Source: a virus | DNA length: 32,223 bases | IMG/VR virus record: IMGVR_UViG_3300027770_004798 | Coordinates: 1 to 32,223 of that record | Reading direction: 5' to 3' (one strand) | Part shown: one piece after another, positions 1-7,934 of the stretch | Layout of the letters: each line of letters opens with the position of its first letter | Position numbering within the stretch: the stretch's first letter is position 1 | The notes under the pieces: generated by a model | The model's database searches: none | What the model saw: the letters and a program-made list of their open reading frames with translations, nothing else | What the model was told of the DNA's origin: nothing | Made by a program: the position numbers and the translations under genes

Positions 1-540
1 ATGAAATCCTTTAAGCAATTCATTACCGAAAATAAAAATCCATATTGGTTTCGTGGACCAAATAAAACGGTAGACTTGGCAGTCTTTCGGGATCATCCAG
101 AGCATGGTAAACAAGTTCTATTGATCCAAAGAAAAGAAGGAACAACTGAGGGTGGAAAATTTGCCCTTCCTGGTGGGTTTATCAATACATCTACTAAAAA
201 GGGAGAAGTCTGGGAAAATGATCATGACACAGAAACTCCACACGAAGCAGCATTAAGAGAAACTGCCGAAGAGACTGGACTTCAATTGAATATGAAGGAT
301 CACGGACATCTAATACACCATGTCGGAGTTTATGAAGGTGGTGGAAGAGATCCTAGAGATAACCCAGAGGGTTGGTCAAAATCTCACGCATTTACTATGA
401 CCATACCACATACACAAGGAAATGAAGTTCGTGGAATGGACGATGCTGTTGGAGCGTCTTGGCATAGTATAAATAAATTACCAGAATTAGCATTTGATCA
501 TGCTAAAATATTATCAGATGCAATGAGAGGCACAAAATGA
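1..540 (+). CDS. Capsid-targeted Nudix hydrolase
   Basis: A 179-aa protein with two parts. Residues 1-10 (MKSFKQFITE) match the capsid-targeting leader of T4 internal proteins and end in the [IL]-x-E prohead protease signal. Residues about 20-179 form a Nudix fold: LPGGF at 56-60, then E79-x7-R86-E with EE-x-GL at 90-94, which is the metal-binding Nudix box with an insertion of about 15 residues after the glycines. Such enzymes hydrolyse nucleoside diphosphates linked to another group, often ADP-ribose or NAD derivatives; the substrate cannot be read here. The stop overlaps the next start (ATGA), so translation is probably coupled. The ATG is the first base of the window, so the cassette may extend further upstream. 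Packaging in the head is inferred from the leader. Confidence 0.85.
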   Translation: MKSFKQFITENKNPYWFRGPNKTVDLAVFRDHPEHGKQVLLIQRKEGTTEGGKFALPGGFINTSTKKGEVWENDHDTETPHEAALRETAEETGLQLNMKDHGHLIHHVGVYEGGGRDPRDNPEGWSKSHAFTMTIPHTQGNEVRGMDDAVGASWHSINKLPELAFDHAKILSDAMRGTK

Positions 541-1052
541 ATCTAAAACAATACTACAAACAAATATTAAAAGAAATGACAGAGTCTAATACAGATGAAA
601 GAATGGAAAGAGCAGCGGCAGATATTCATAAATCTTGGATGGAAAGACCTGGAAATGAAAAAAGTGACTGGAATGCTGCTCAACATAAGCCATATGAAGA
701 ACTTCCAGAATCAGAAAAAGATAAAGACAGAGCACACATTAGAATACTTCAAGGACTAATGTCAAATGATTCTTCTATCGGACATATGATATCATCACCT
801 GAGCATCATGAAAAAATTGCTGATGTTATGGGAGAAAAACTTCATAACGATTGGTGGTTAAATTGGAGATCAACTGCTCCACAAGAAGAATTAAATAAAC
901 CAAGAATGAGAGCAAGACTTGGACCTGATGGTGTTAAATCTATGGTAGATGTTAACCAACCATGGGAAAAATTAGGACCAGCAGGACAATATGATAATTA
1001 TCAAGCAGGCCTCGCCGCTGTAAAGGCATACAAAAAACATTTCTTATCATAA
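537..1052 (+). CDS. RyR-like domain protein, variant capsid leader
   Basis: A 171-aa protein. Residues 30-65 contain IHKSWMER and, after a short gap, KPYEELPESEKDKDR, which is the signature of the RyR domain (first seen as a repeat in ryanodine receptors, also found in bacteria and phages). In prokaryotic conflict systems RyR domains have been proposed to bind nucleotide-derived ligands. The N-terminus MNLKQYYKQILKE is not the standard leader but has the same flavour and ends in L-K-E at 11-13, a possible prohead protease site shifted by three residues. It overlaps the Nudix gene by 4 nt. The C-terminal 90 residues are charged and helical, with tryptophans near 106-110 and at about 143. The RyR call is fairly good; the ligand is unknown. 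Confidence 0.7.
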   Translation: MNLKQYYKQILKEMTESNTDERMERAAADIHKSWMERPGNEKSDWNAAQHKPYEELPESEKDKDRAHIRILQGLMSNDSSIGHMISSPEHHEKIADVMGEKLHNDWWLNWRSTAPQEELNKPRMRARLGPDGVKSMVDVNQPWEKLGPAGQYDNYQAGLAAVKAYKKHFLS

Positions 1053-1060
1053 ATCAATTT

Positions 1061-1100
1061 AATGAAATCCTTTAAGCAATACATTACCGAAGATGATATA
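1061..1100 (+). repeat. 40-bp leader-coding repeat, copy 1
   Basis: The base before the start and the first 13 codons of the 1062 gene are identical to 3816-3855, and the first 32 bases from the ATG also to 5777-5808. The gene at 1 differs by one base over the first 30. Confidence 0.9.
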
Positions 1101-1712
1101 GAACTTGTTTCAGTGCCACGCGGTGTACGCACAGCGTTGAAAAAAGCAGATGATGAATTCAAAGACACTCCCAAGAGGAACCTTGGCGAGATCACTCCAG
1201 GTTATTCCATTCACAAGGCTGGTGGAGACTTCTACATCACTCACGATTCAAGCAAGAAGGTAGTTGGGCATATTGCAAATGAGACTCCTCACAAGAGCAG
1301 AGATCTTTTGGTGCAAAAGATAATCATTCATCCCGAACATACCGCAAAGGTCATTGGATATTCTCTTCCAGTAGCAGCATACAAGCATCTTTGGGATCAT
1401 CATGGTTATGAGATCACAAGTGATTATGAGCATAGTTTAGGTGGTCTAAAGATATGGCATAATATCATTGCTGATCCTGATACCAGTAAGCATGTCCATG
1501 CTATACATCATCCATATGGCGGGAAGAAGACAGACCTTGGTCTAGCGAGTAAGTTGCCAACGAGCGACATATGGTTATCGGGTAGTGCGGGAATGAGACG
1601 CAAAGCGAGAAGGAAGGGCGTGCAAGTAGACAAGCTTGCAATGATTGGAGATACCCCTATTAATAAAGCAAGCAATGTTAAGCTTGTGTTGAAGAGAAAG
1701 ATAAAGAAATGA
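1062..1712 (+). CDS. Capsid-targeted protein with S-x6-GG-x3-W motif
   Basis: A 216-aa protein starting with MKSFKQYITE. I do not recognise a named family with certainty. Residues 67-135 (VVGHIA, then KIIIHPEHTAKVIGYSLPVAAY, then ITSD with GG at 127-128 and W132) look like the core and end of a GNAT-like acyltransferase fold as seen in many phage proteins, where a late ISD...GG..IW segment is common. The same S, GG and W spacing occurs in the tagged gene at 3817. The C-terminal 50 residues are very basic (RRKARRKG, KRKIKK), which would suit DNA or RNA contact. No Shine-Dalgarno is visible upstream. It overlaps the next gene by 4 nt (ATGA). Confidence 0.75.
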   Translation: MKSFKQYITEDDIELVSVPRGVRTALKKADDEFKDTPKRNLGEITPGYSIHKAGGDFYITHDSSKKVVGHIANETPHKSRDLLVQKIIIHPEHTAKVIGYSLPVAAYKHLWDHHGYEITSDYEHSLGGLKIWHNIIADPDTSKHVHAIHHPYGGKKTDLGLASKLPTSDIWLSGSAGMRRKARRKGVQVDKLAMIGDTPINKASNVKLVLKRKIKK

Positions 1713-3802
1713 AATCCTTTAAAAATATTATTTTGCAAACATTACTTGAGACTAAAAGAATCGTTATATCTGAAAGTGCAAAAGATGATGCATTTTTTTC
1801 CCGATATGCAAAAATACACGAGTCTCATCCATTAATTGCTGCAAATCCAACAGAAGCAAAAAAAAGAATATTGTATGTAAAACCATTCGCGGCAAATCAC
1901 GATGAAGCAACATACTTATCAAACGCTGCTTTACATAATCACTATAGAGTTGGAGAAGATGATCTTGCAATTACCAATACTTTAAAAAGATGGAGAAAGT
2001 CAAAGAAAGAGGGTAAAATTTCTGAAAATATGGCAGACTTTACTCATAATAAATTAAATGAAAGATTAAATGAAATTGATCCTCCAGATTATGATGTAAA
2101 TAATTCCTCTAAAACAGAGCAACCTGGAGGATCTGTTCCAGAGCTTCAAAAATTTCATATCGGAAATTTTTCAGATCCCAAACATGGAAATCTTTCTGTT
2201 TATCATCTTGGACCAGATCACTCCGCAAAAGAAGCAAAGATCTTTCGCACAAAACTAAAAACAAACTCTGCTCAGAATTGTAATTGGTGTGTATTGGATA
2301 GTCCAAGTTTTTTGCAGAAATATAGACAAGGACATGGATTTTTTGGATATGCAAATAATAAAGGAAGATTTGTGGTTGCACACGGAAACGGGGATCGTGG
2401 AATTGTAGACCCCTTTAATACTGTTATGACTGGAAAGTCCCGATCTCATATAGTTGATAATACAGAAAAATTATTAGACAAGTCTTATGGACCGAATCAT
2501 GCAATAACTAAGGACTATGAAACAGCAAATGGTACTGATTTGAAACGATTAACTCCAAGTGAAGCAATTCAAAGAATTGACACTCACTTAAGTAATTATA
2601 ATGACCTAAGTTATCATGATATAGTGGATGAGATCCCGACTGACCAAGAAAAATTTCATAATATATCTGACCATTTTGCTTCCAGTCCTGATACTCATCC
2701 AGAAATATTAAAAAAACTGTATGTAGCACATATGAGTATGGGCGATAGTGGAAAATATGAGTTTCCGTTCGTGAGTGATACTCCTCGTGAAGACAATGAG
2801 CAAAAAATTCATCAAATAATAAATCACAAAAATGCTCCATCAGATCTTATTCATCATTATTTAGGAATTCATCCAAATCCAGAATCTACAACACCCTCAA
2901 TTAATGATCGCGACCACGATGATGTTCATTGGGATACTGTTAACAAATTTATAGCAAAATCTCCAAAAATAACAAAACAAATGGCTCTAGATGTAGTAGA
3001 TAAAAGTGAGGATGGATATCATAACCCTGATAGTAATATGCATGAAATGGGTAGACAAATGATACAGCATCATGCAATTCGCGAACCAGAAATATCTAAA
3101 ATAGTATCAGATAGGATAAGAGATGATAATCTGATGAAGATCAGGCACGAAGAAGAACAATTCTCTAAGCACACGGGAGATTCCCAGTTTCCTTCACCAT
3201 TTGAACATGCTATGCATAGTAAATATTTTAAACCACATCACGCTAAACAAATAATTCAAGGTTTTCTTGACAAAAAAGTTACCCCAACCGATATGTCTCA
3301 TCTTTTACATTCGGATATACATGCAACTAATGAAGATTTACATAAAATATATGATAACTTCGAAGAAGTTCCAGATGAAAATGATGAAAATAGAACAAGT
3401 TATGTTTCTGCAATTAGAAGTTCTGTATTAGATCATCCAAATTTTATTCCATCAGAAAAGCAAAAAGAAAATATGTTTTTGCATAATGAACAACACTCAT
3501 TCCTTAAACATAAAGCTCTTAGTAAACCTTGGATAACACCAGATCATTTGGATCTTGCAATAATGGATTCTGATCCGAGTATAAGAGAAAAAGCATATTC
3601 TCATCCAAGAGCAACTCAACAGCACATGCAAGAATTAAAAAAAGAAGACTCAAGAGACTTTTTACATACGCAGTTTGATACTGGTTTTAACAATTTTAAC
3701 AAACGGAGAGAAAGTATAATATCAGATTTTAATTTAAGAAATAAAATAAAGGATGACATTACTACTGTCGTTCGTAAAAAAGCAATTCAAAGACCATCAT
3801 AA
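1709..3802 (+). CDS. Large capsid-targeted repeat protein
   Basis: The longest gene of the cassette (697 aa). It begins MKSFKNIILQTLLE; here the [IL]-x-E protease signal is at 12-14 (LLE) instead of 8-10. Residues about 175-260 hold a domain with an NCNWC motif followed by a phenylalanine- and tyrosine-rich stretch (FLQKYRQGHGFFGYAN), reminiscent of a WC-containing domain seen in other large phages. From about 280 to the end the protein is a run of short helical units of the type P-E-I-L-K-K-L or hPNa-s-d-L-i-h-h, resembling LRV or HEAT-like repeats, rich in His and Asp. Such repeats usually bind protein or nucleic acid. Function unknown. At roughly 77 kDa it would be large for an ejected head protein, though T4 Alt (about 76 kDa) is a precedent. 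Confidence 0.8.
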   Translation: MKSFKNIILQTLLETKRIVISESAKDDAFFSRYAKIHESHPLIAANPTEAKKRILYVKPFAANHDEATYLSNAALHNHYRVGEDDLAITNTLKRWRKSKKEGKISENMADFTHNKLNERLNEIDPPDYDVNNSSKTEQPGGSVPELQKFHIGNFSDPKHGNLSVYHLGPDHSAKEAKIFRTKLKTNSAQNCNWCVLDSPSFLQKYRQGHGFFGYANNKGRFVVAHGNGDRGIVDPFNTVMTGKSRSHIVDNTEKLLDKSYGPNHAITKDYETANGTDLKRLTPSEAIQRIDTHLSNYNDLSYHDIVDEIPTDQEKFHNISDHFASSPDTHPEILKKLYVAHMSMGDSGKYEFPFVSDTPREDNEQKIHQIINHKNAPSDLIHHYLGIHPNPESTTPSINDRDHDDVHWDTVNKFIAKSPKITKQMALDVVDKSEDGYHNPDSNMHEMGRQMIQHHAIREPEISKIVSDRIRDDNLMKIRHEEEQFSKHTGDSQFPSPFEHAMHSKYFKPHHAKQIIQGFLDKKVTPTDMSHLLHSDIHATNEDLHKIYDNFEEVPDENDENRTSYVSAIRSSVLDHPNFIPSEKQKENMFLHNEQHSFLKHKALSKPWITPDHLDLAIMDSDPSIREKAYSHPRATQQHMQELKKEDSRDFLHTQFDTGFNNFNKRRESIISDFNLRNKIKDDITTVVRKKAIQRPS

Positions 3803-3815
3803 TTTAAATTAAACA

Positions 3816-3855
3816 AATGAAATCCTTTAAGCAATACATTACCGAAGATGATATA
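3816..3855 (+). repeat. 40-bp leader-coding repeat, copy 2
   Basis: Identical to 1061-1100. Identity includes all third codon positions, and similarity ends abruptly after codon 13, as expected for copying of a DNA segment rather than shared ancestry of whole genes. Confidence 0.9.
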
Positions 3856-4587
3856 ATGGGTGGTCATGACCCCAATAGCACCATTAGTATTCATCGTAAA
3901 AAAGGATCATTAATCCCCAATCTGAACTCATTGGTTGCCAAGATAGGAAATGTATTTTCTCCAACCGAAACTACTCAAACATTGAAGTTGGATGATAATC
4001 ATCATATTCACATAGACCATGACAAAGAACGCAGTAGAATGTCAGTTCGTCTGATGTCCAGTAAACCTGGTCATGAAAAATCACCATTGATGACTTATCA
4101 CGCAAGTCATTGGGCCCAAGAAACTATTTCAACACCAGATGGCAAGAAGGTGGAAATGTATAGCGGGACTCCCCAAAAGGCGAGAACTGATGTTCGTCGA
4201 GGTGTTGTTAAAGTTCCTAAGAATTTCTTTCATGCTATTGTGAATGCTACTGGTGTTGGCATCATGTCTGGTGGAAGTCAAACTAAGGGTGGAGTCAACA
4301 TGTGGAGAAAAGCAGTTCGTCATGGACACGAAACAGGTCACTCTGTTGAATCTATACATGAAATAGGTCCAAGATTCGCCAGTTCATATCAGATGATTGG
4401 AAGAATCACTCCAAGAAATTTTCAGGATGCCTATAATCTTGATGTTAGCACAAGAAAAAAAGGAAACACATCCAGTGTTCCAAGAATGTTTAACCACATA
4501 GACCCCGAGAATCCCAAGCATCGACCTGGTGTCACTAGAGTCTTTACTCGTCTTGTGGTTCTTCCCAAGAAGGAAAGCATTCAATGA
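3817..4587 (+). CDS. Capsid-targeted protein, S-x6-GG-x3-W motif, second copy
   Basis: A 256-aa protein starting MKSFKQYITEDDI. Its first 13 codons are identical base for base with those of the gene at 1062, while the rest differs. The middle has a His-rich segment (NHHIHIDHDKE at 61-71). Residues 139-163 (HAIVNATGVGIMSGG, GG158-159, W163) repeat the S-x6-GG-x3-W spacing of the 1062 gene, so both may share a fold, perhaps GNAT-like without an obvious acetyl-CoA loop. No Shine-Dalgarno is seen in the AT-only spacer before the start. The end overlaps the next start by 4 nt. Function unknown. Confidence 0.75.
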   Translation: MKSFKQYITEDDIMGGHDPNSTISIHRKKGSLIPNLNSLVAKIGNVFSPTETTQTLKLDDNHHIHIDHDKERSRMSVRLMSSKPGHEKSPLMTYHASHWAQETISTPDGKKVEMYSGTPQKARTDVRRGVVKVPKNFFHAIVNATGVGIMSGGSQTKGGVNMWRKAVRHGHETGHSVESIHEIGPRFASSYQMIGRITPRNFQDAYNLDVSTRKKGNTSSVPRMFNHIDPENPKHRPGVTRVFTRLVVLPKKESIQ

Positions 4588-5771
4588 AATCCTTTAAACA
4601 AATATTGTGGGAGGCAGATTCTAGCGAACCTGATATTGATCGTGATCCACCACCAGCGCGTTTTCCAGGAAAAAAGACAACTCCACCTTCACCTCCAAAC
4701 TTAAATCATCTCGAATATAAAGATCGAATTGCTGTAGAACACAAAGCGGTGTTACATGAGATTGGGATGAGAAAAGACATAGCGAGTAAATCATGGATGG
4801 GAGCGAGGGGAGAATACAAAAAAGTTTCGTCTCCTGATCATCATATTCACACGATATTGAGCAACCCCGAATTCTTTGATACCACCCATACAGAATTAGA
4901 AGGCCTTGACCCTTTGGCAGCACATGGCAATTGGTCGAATAAAATAATGGAGCATATTGGCAAGAAGGGATTTCTTCGAGTTGCCAATAACTCAATTGCA
5001 TATCCTGATCCATCTCAACCAAACATCATGCATGTATATCATGTTTATAGCGTTTCTCATCATGGTTGGAATGGAGACAATTCATCCTTCGTGGAACCTC
5101 TTAAGCATATACGAAATAATATCACTAAGCACATGAATACACCAACTGATCGGGTAATGATTGATTTACATGGTGGAGCAGGAGGATTTGGATTATCATT
5201 TACCCCTCATACTAGACATATATTGAAATCGGTAGAGGATATAGATGATTTCATAGCATCCCCTCCCCCGAGATACGAAGAGTTTCAAAGAAAATCACGC
5301 GATAGAATTGGAACTCTTCCTGAAACACCACGCATTCCTAATTCCACAGAGATTCGGGACCTTATTCCAAAGACTCCACCAGCTGATTCTATAGTGCCAC
5401 AGGCTATATGGAATAATATGAGAAAACTTGGAGACTCCTACCAACCTCTACGATCCTTTTCATCCTTTATACAGGAAGAGAAAAAACAACAGACTCTTGG
5501 TAATCATGTCAGTATTAAATTGAATGATCCAGAGGCACATGTATGGGTCGCTCGAAGTGGGTCCACTAAATCAGTAGGAAGTGTCACTAAAGAATTCTCT
5601 CCTCATCACTTTGGAGTGACCGTGCGAAACACAGATACATTAGATCCAAAATATCTTTATTACATGCTACAACATGTACATGGGTCTAAATATTATGAAG
5701 GGTTGGCGAATGGCGCAACCAGTCTGGTTCATATCAAGAGAGAGCATATTGCCAATATACCAATAGGATGA
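4584..5771 (+). CDS. Capsid-targeted protein with HsdS-like specificity domain
   Basis: A 395-aa protein starting MKSFKQILWE (L-W-E protease signal at 8-10). Residues 20-45 are proline-rich. Residues about 46-280 form an unrecognised domain with a GFLRV segment and VEDIDDFIA near its end; the same outline recurs in the gene at 7935. Residues 306-395 resemble the second half of a type I restriction specificity (HsdS) target-recognition domain: VARSGST at 322-328, a VTKEFSPHHFGVTVRN strand pair, LDPKYLYYML at 353-362, LANGATS at 374-380 and IANIPI at 389-394. HsdS gives type I systems their DNA specificity, so a packaged fragment could act as a decoy. Just before this domain, residues 290-299 (RSFSSFIQEE) look like a second, fused leader. 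It overlaps the 3817 gene by 4 nt. Confidence 0.75.
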   Translation: MKSFKQILWEADSSEPDIDRDPPPARFPGKKTTPPSPPNLNHLEYKDRIAVEHKAVLHEIGMRKDIASKSWMGARGEYKKVSSPDHHIHTILSNPEFFDTTHTELEGLDPLAAHGNWSNKIMEHIGKKGFLRVANNSIAYPDPSQPNIMHVYHVYSVSHHGWNGDNSSFVEPLKHIRNNITKHMNTPTDRVMIDLHGGAGGFGLSFTPHTRHILKSVEDIDDFIASPPPRYEEFQRKSRDRIGTLPETPRIPNSTEIRDLIPKTPPADSIVPQAIWNNMRKLGDSYQPLRSFSSFIQEEKKQQTLGNHVSIKLNDPEAHVWVARSGSTKSVGSVTKEFSPHHFGVTVRNTDTLDPKYLYYMLQHVHGSKYYEGLANGATSLVHIKREHIANIPIG

Positions 5772-5776
5772 GTTTC

Positions 5777-5808
5777 ATGAAATCCTTTAAGCAATACATT
5801 ACCGAAGA
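5777..5808 (+). repeat. Leader-coding repeat, shorter copy
   Basis: 32 bases from the ATG identical to the corresponding bases of the repeats at 1062 and 3817. Confidence 0.9.
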
Positions 5809-6484
5809 GGCAGATCCTGAAGGTGTTTTGATTCACGGAAATAAGATCATCGTCGGTGTAACACATGAGACTCCTATTCGTATTGCTGATTCACAATTAA
5901 AAACAAAGATTCAACAACACGGAATGAACCATGGATTTTACTACGAAGGTAAACCTGGTCCTGATATAAAACAATCTGATCTGGGACTACACGATGTAAG
6001 TGACTATAAGGGTGGGTTTGATGAAGTGAGACTTCAGCAACAAAAAAGATCTCAGGATATCAAACCACATAACCTTTCCCTGATATTTGGAAATGTCAAT
6101 ACAAACTGGGGTAATGGTATTTCGGATCATTTTAAGTCTGGTACTGTCTTTGACGGTATTCATTCCTGGGCAAGAAGTCACTTTGGAGACTTTGTGACTC
6201 CAGAACATGTTTCTGGCTTATTGAAAGCAGCAAGTGAAAATACAGATCATGATTTTTTATCTCTGGCGAAAAAGACTCCAGCTGCCAGTGGAAAAGAATT
6301 CTTAGGGAAGATAGAAAAAATTGCATGGCCTGACGATTGGGCAACGAAGAAAAGAACTGCTGGTCCTGAAAAATTGGTGGATGCCGAGACACAAGAACGC
6401 GACACACACCTAATCCATCATATGCCAGCAGGAGTCTATGTTATTGGGGGTGGGCATTTGAAATCAATAAATAAAGTTATATAA
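5777..6484 (+). CDS. Capsid-targeted protein of unknown function
   Basis: A 235-aa protein starting MKSFKQYITEEADPEG. An ATG three codons earlier (5768) overlaps the preceding stop; I chose 5777 because it puts the leader at the N-terminus as in all neighbours. The first 32 bases are identical to those of the genes at 1062 and 3817. Residues about 20-110 look beta-rich (VLIHGNKIIVGVTHE). The middle has GNVNTNWGNGISDHF and the end has MPAGVYVIGGGHLK. I recognise no family. Charged, soluble, with no membrane segment. Confidence 0.75.
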   Translation: MKSFKQYITEEADPEGVLIHGNKIIVGVTHETPIRIADSQLKTKIQQHGMNHGFYYEGKPGPDIKQSDLGLHDVSDYKGGFDEVRLQQQKRSQDIKPHNLSLIFGNVNTNWGNGISDHFKSGTVFDGIHSWARSHFGDFVTPEHVSGLLKAASENTDHDFLSLAKKTPAASGKEFLGKIEKIAWPDDWATKKRTAGPEKLVDAETQERDTHLIHHMPAGVYVIGGGHLKSINKVI

Positions 6485-6499
6485 GACGCATCATGAAAT
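6482..6499 (+). repeat. 18-bp direct repeat, copy 1
   Basis: taagacgcatcatgaaat, identical at 6949-6966. It spans the stop of the 5777 gene, the spacer and the start of the 6493 gene. Recombination between the copies would remove or insert the 6493 gene precisely. Confidence 0.85.
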
Positions 6500-6951
6500 C
6501 CTTTAACCAATTCATTACCGAAGTAGTAAGTTTTAAAAATAATTCTTCATGGGCATTATCTCCATCGCATGGATTTGAAATAAAACCATCTGGTACTAAA
6601 GAACATCCAGATCTTTTTAGACATTTGGATTTTATGGGTAGAGAATCTAAAGTATCTTCGTTTTCGCGTGGTCCAAAAGAGCGTGCAACAGCATGGGGAA
6701 GAGTAGATCCTGATAATAAAGTTGTTCACATTATAACACAGAATGGAGGGCTGTCTCCTAATCGACTTTCTAGAGGATTAGAAAATGATGTATTTGCAAG
6801 ATTGGAAGCTATAGAACATCTTAAAGAACGATATCCAGACTATAGAGTTCATGTATCGGGTGGTTGGGATTTTGTAGGAAAACCTACAATTGTTACTCAT
6901 GGGTATTCAGAACACGAAAAACATTTGACAGGTATGCTAAGACAACCATAA
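6493..6951 (+). CDS. Capsid-targeted protein flanked by direct repeats
   Basis: A 152-aa protein starting MKSFNQFITE. After the leader it has a compact alpha/beta look: a WALSPSHGFEIK strand, then AWGRVDPDNKVVHIITQ and a helix running through EAIEHLKERYPDY, ending in VSGGWDFVGKPTI. The GRVD...KV.HI.T pattern appears in small phage proteins I cannot name. The gene is bracketed by an 18-bp perfect direct repeat (6482-6499 and 6949-6966) that contains the start codon of this gene and of the next, as if it had been inserted or could be lost as a unit. No Shine-Dalgarno. Confidence 0.75.
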   Translation: MKSFNQFITEVVSFKNNSSWALSPSHGFEIKPSGTKEHPDLFRHLDFMGRESKVSSFSRGPKERATAWGRVDPDNKVVHIITQNGGLSPNRLSRGLENDVFARLEAIEHLKERYPDYRVHVSGGWDFVGKPTIVTHGYSEHEKHLTGMLRQP

Positions 6952-6966
6952 GACGCATCATGAAAT
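6949..6966 (+). repeat. 18-bp direct repeat, copy 2
   Basis: Second copy of taagacgcatcatgaaat, at the stop of the 6493 gene and the start of the 6960 gene, which otherwise shares nothing with the tagged proteins. Confidence 0.85.
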
Positions 6967-7250
6967 ACTTAATACTTGTTCTGGTTCTTTTGTTCACTCG
7001 TCCTTCTATGGGAGAGACTATAATTCTTCCCGTTCAAGACCTTCTATATGAGGTTCCTAACTTTACCAACGCTCCCAAGTTCAATCTTGGTGCAGCGATC
7101 AATGGTGAGGTTGTGTTAGAGACACCCAAGAAAATAACGAGAAAGTCCAAACGGGAAATAGAGAGAAATATTATAAATATATTATGGGAAGAATATCCCG
7201 ATGCTCAGAGCATACGAATCTGGCATGGAAATGTAATAATAAAAATATGA
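6960..7250 (+). CDS. Small exported protein, 96 aa
   Basis: The only gene inside the cassette without a capsid leader. It starts MKYLILVLVLLFTRPSMGETI: a lysine, then a hydrophobic run of about ten residues and a possible signal peptidase site near SMG-E, so it is probably exported or membrane-anchored. The mature part reads ILPVQDLLYEVPNF, then basic KKITRKSKREIE, then EEYPDAQSIRIWHGN. I recall similar short proteins in other aquatic phages but know no function. I chose the ATG at 6960 over an upstream one at 6864 because it gives the signal peptide and follows the preceding stop. The end overlaps the next gene by 4 nt. Confidence 0.7.
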   Translation: MKYLILVLVLLFTRPSMGETIILPVQDLLYEVPNFTNAPKFNLGAAINGEVVLETPKKITRKSKREIERNIINILWEEYPDAQSIRIWHGNVIIKI

Positions 7251-7927
7251 AGTCATTTAAAAACTATCTAACCGAATTACGCGCGAATCCTCATCAGGAT
7301 GATTTTGGTGCTGAGCATCTTGCAGAATTTTATAATAAATTACAAGATAGAATGCATGAAACTCCATATTCGCACCCCGACACTCATGGGTCGTTTCAAT
7401 TTCCCAGTATGCTACATGCGCTTGAATCAATGCATTCCTCAATTGCATATGCATCAGTAATGGATGGTGCTCCTCCACATTTAGCAAATGTCAAAGAGGT
7501 TGGAAATAAACTAGCATCAAGTGCAGTAAATTTTTATGGTACTATAAAACCACATCTCAATTCTGTGCTTACCCAAGTTAAATCTGAATATCCTGCCACA
7601 CATCCAATACACAGTATGTCCAATAATATGTTATTAAATGGGTTCATGATAGCACATGGCAATGCTGCGCACGAAGATCTAAGGCACAATGCTAGTATAA
7701 TTGAAATAGCTGGTGGTTCACCAGAAGATGGGCAAGTAGAACACCATGTCATAAATCATATTCTTAGAAATTCCCGTGCCATTGGGACTGCTTTGGAAAA
7801 ACACCCACATCAATTTATTTTTAATGGAGCTGGAGATTCGTTAACACATCCTGATACGACTCCTCCCGCAAAGTTTGTTCCAAATATTCCTAGACCACAA
7901 GATCCTACTCCACCCAATAATAACTGA
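7247..7927 (+). CDS. Capsid-targeted helical protein
   Basis: A 226-aa protein starting MKSFKNYLTE (L-T-E signal). The start at 7247 overlaps the preceding stop (ATGA) and is preferred to an upstream ATG at 7184 because it yields the leader. The body is mostly helical and rich in His, Ala and Asn (MLHALESMHSSIAYASVM, NMLLNGFMIAHGNAAHEDL). The last 25 residues are proline-rich and probably disordered. No family recognised. Its leader is encoded with different codons from the 1, 1062, 3817 and 5777 genes (atgaagtcatttaaaaac), so it is an older or independent copy. Confidence 0.7.
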   Translation: MKSFKNYLTELRANPHQDDFGAEHLAEFYNKLQDRMHETPYSHPDTHGSFQFPSMLHALESMHSSIAYASVMDGAPPHLANVKEVGNKLASSAVNFYGTIKPHLNSVLTQVKSEYPATHPIHSMSNNMLLNGFMIAHGNAAHEDLRHNASIIEIAGGSPEDGQVEHHVINHILRNSRAIGTALEKHPHQFIFNGAGDSLTHPDTTPPAKFVPNIPRPQDPTPPNNN

Positions 7928-7934
7928 TAAAAAT

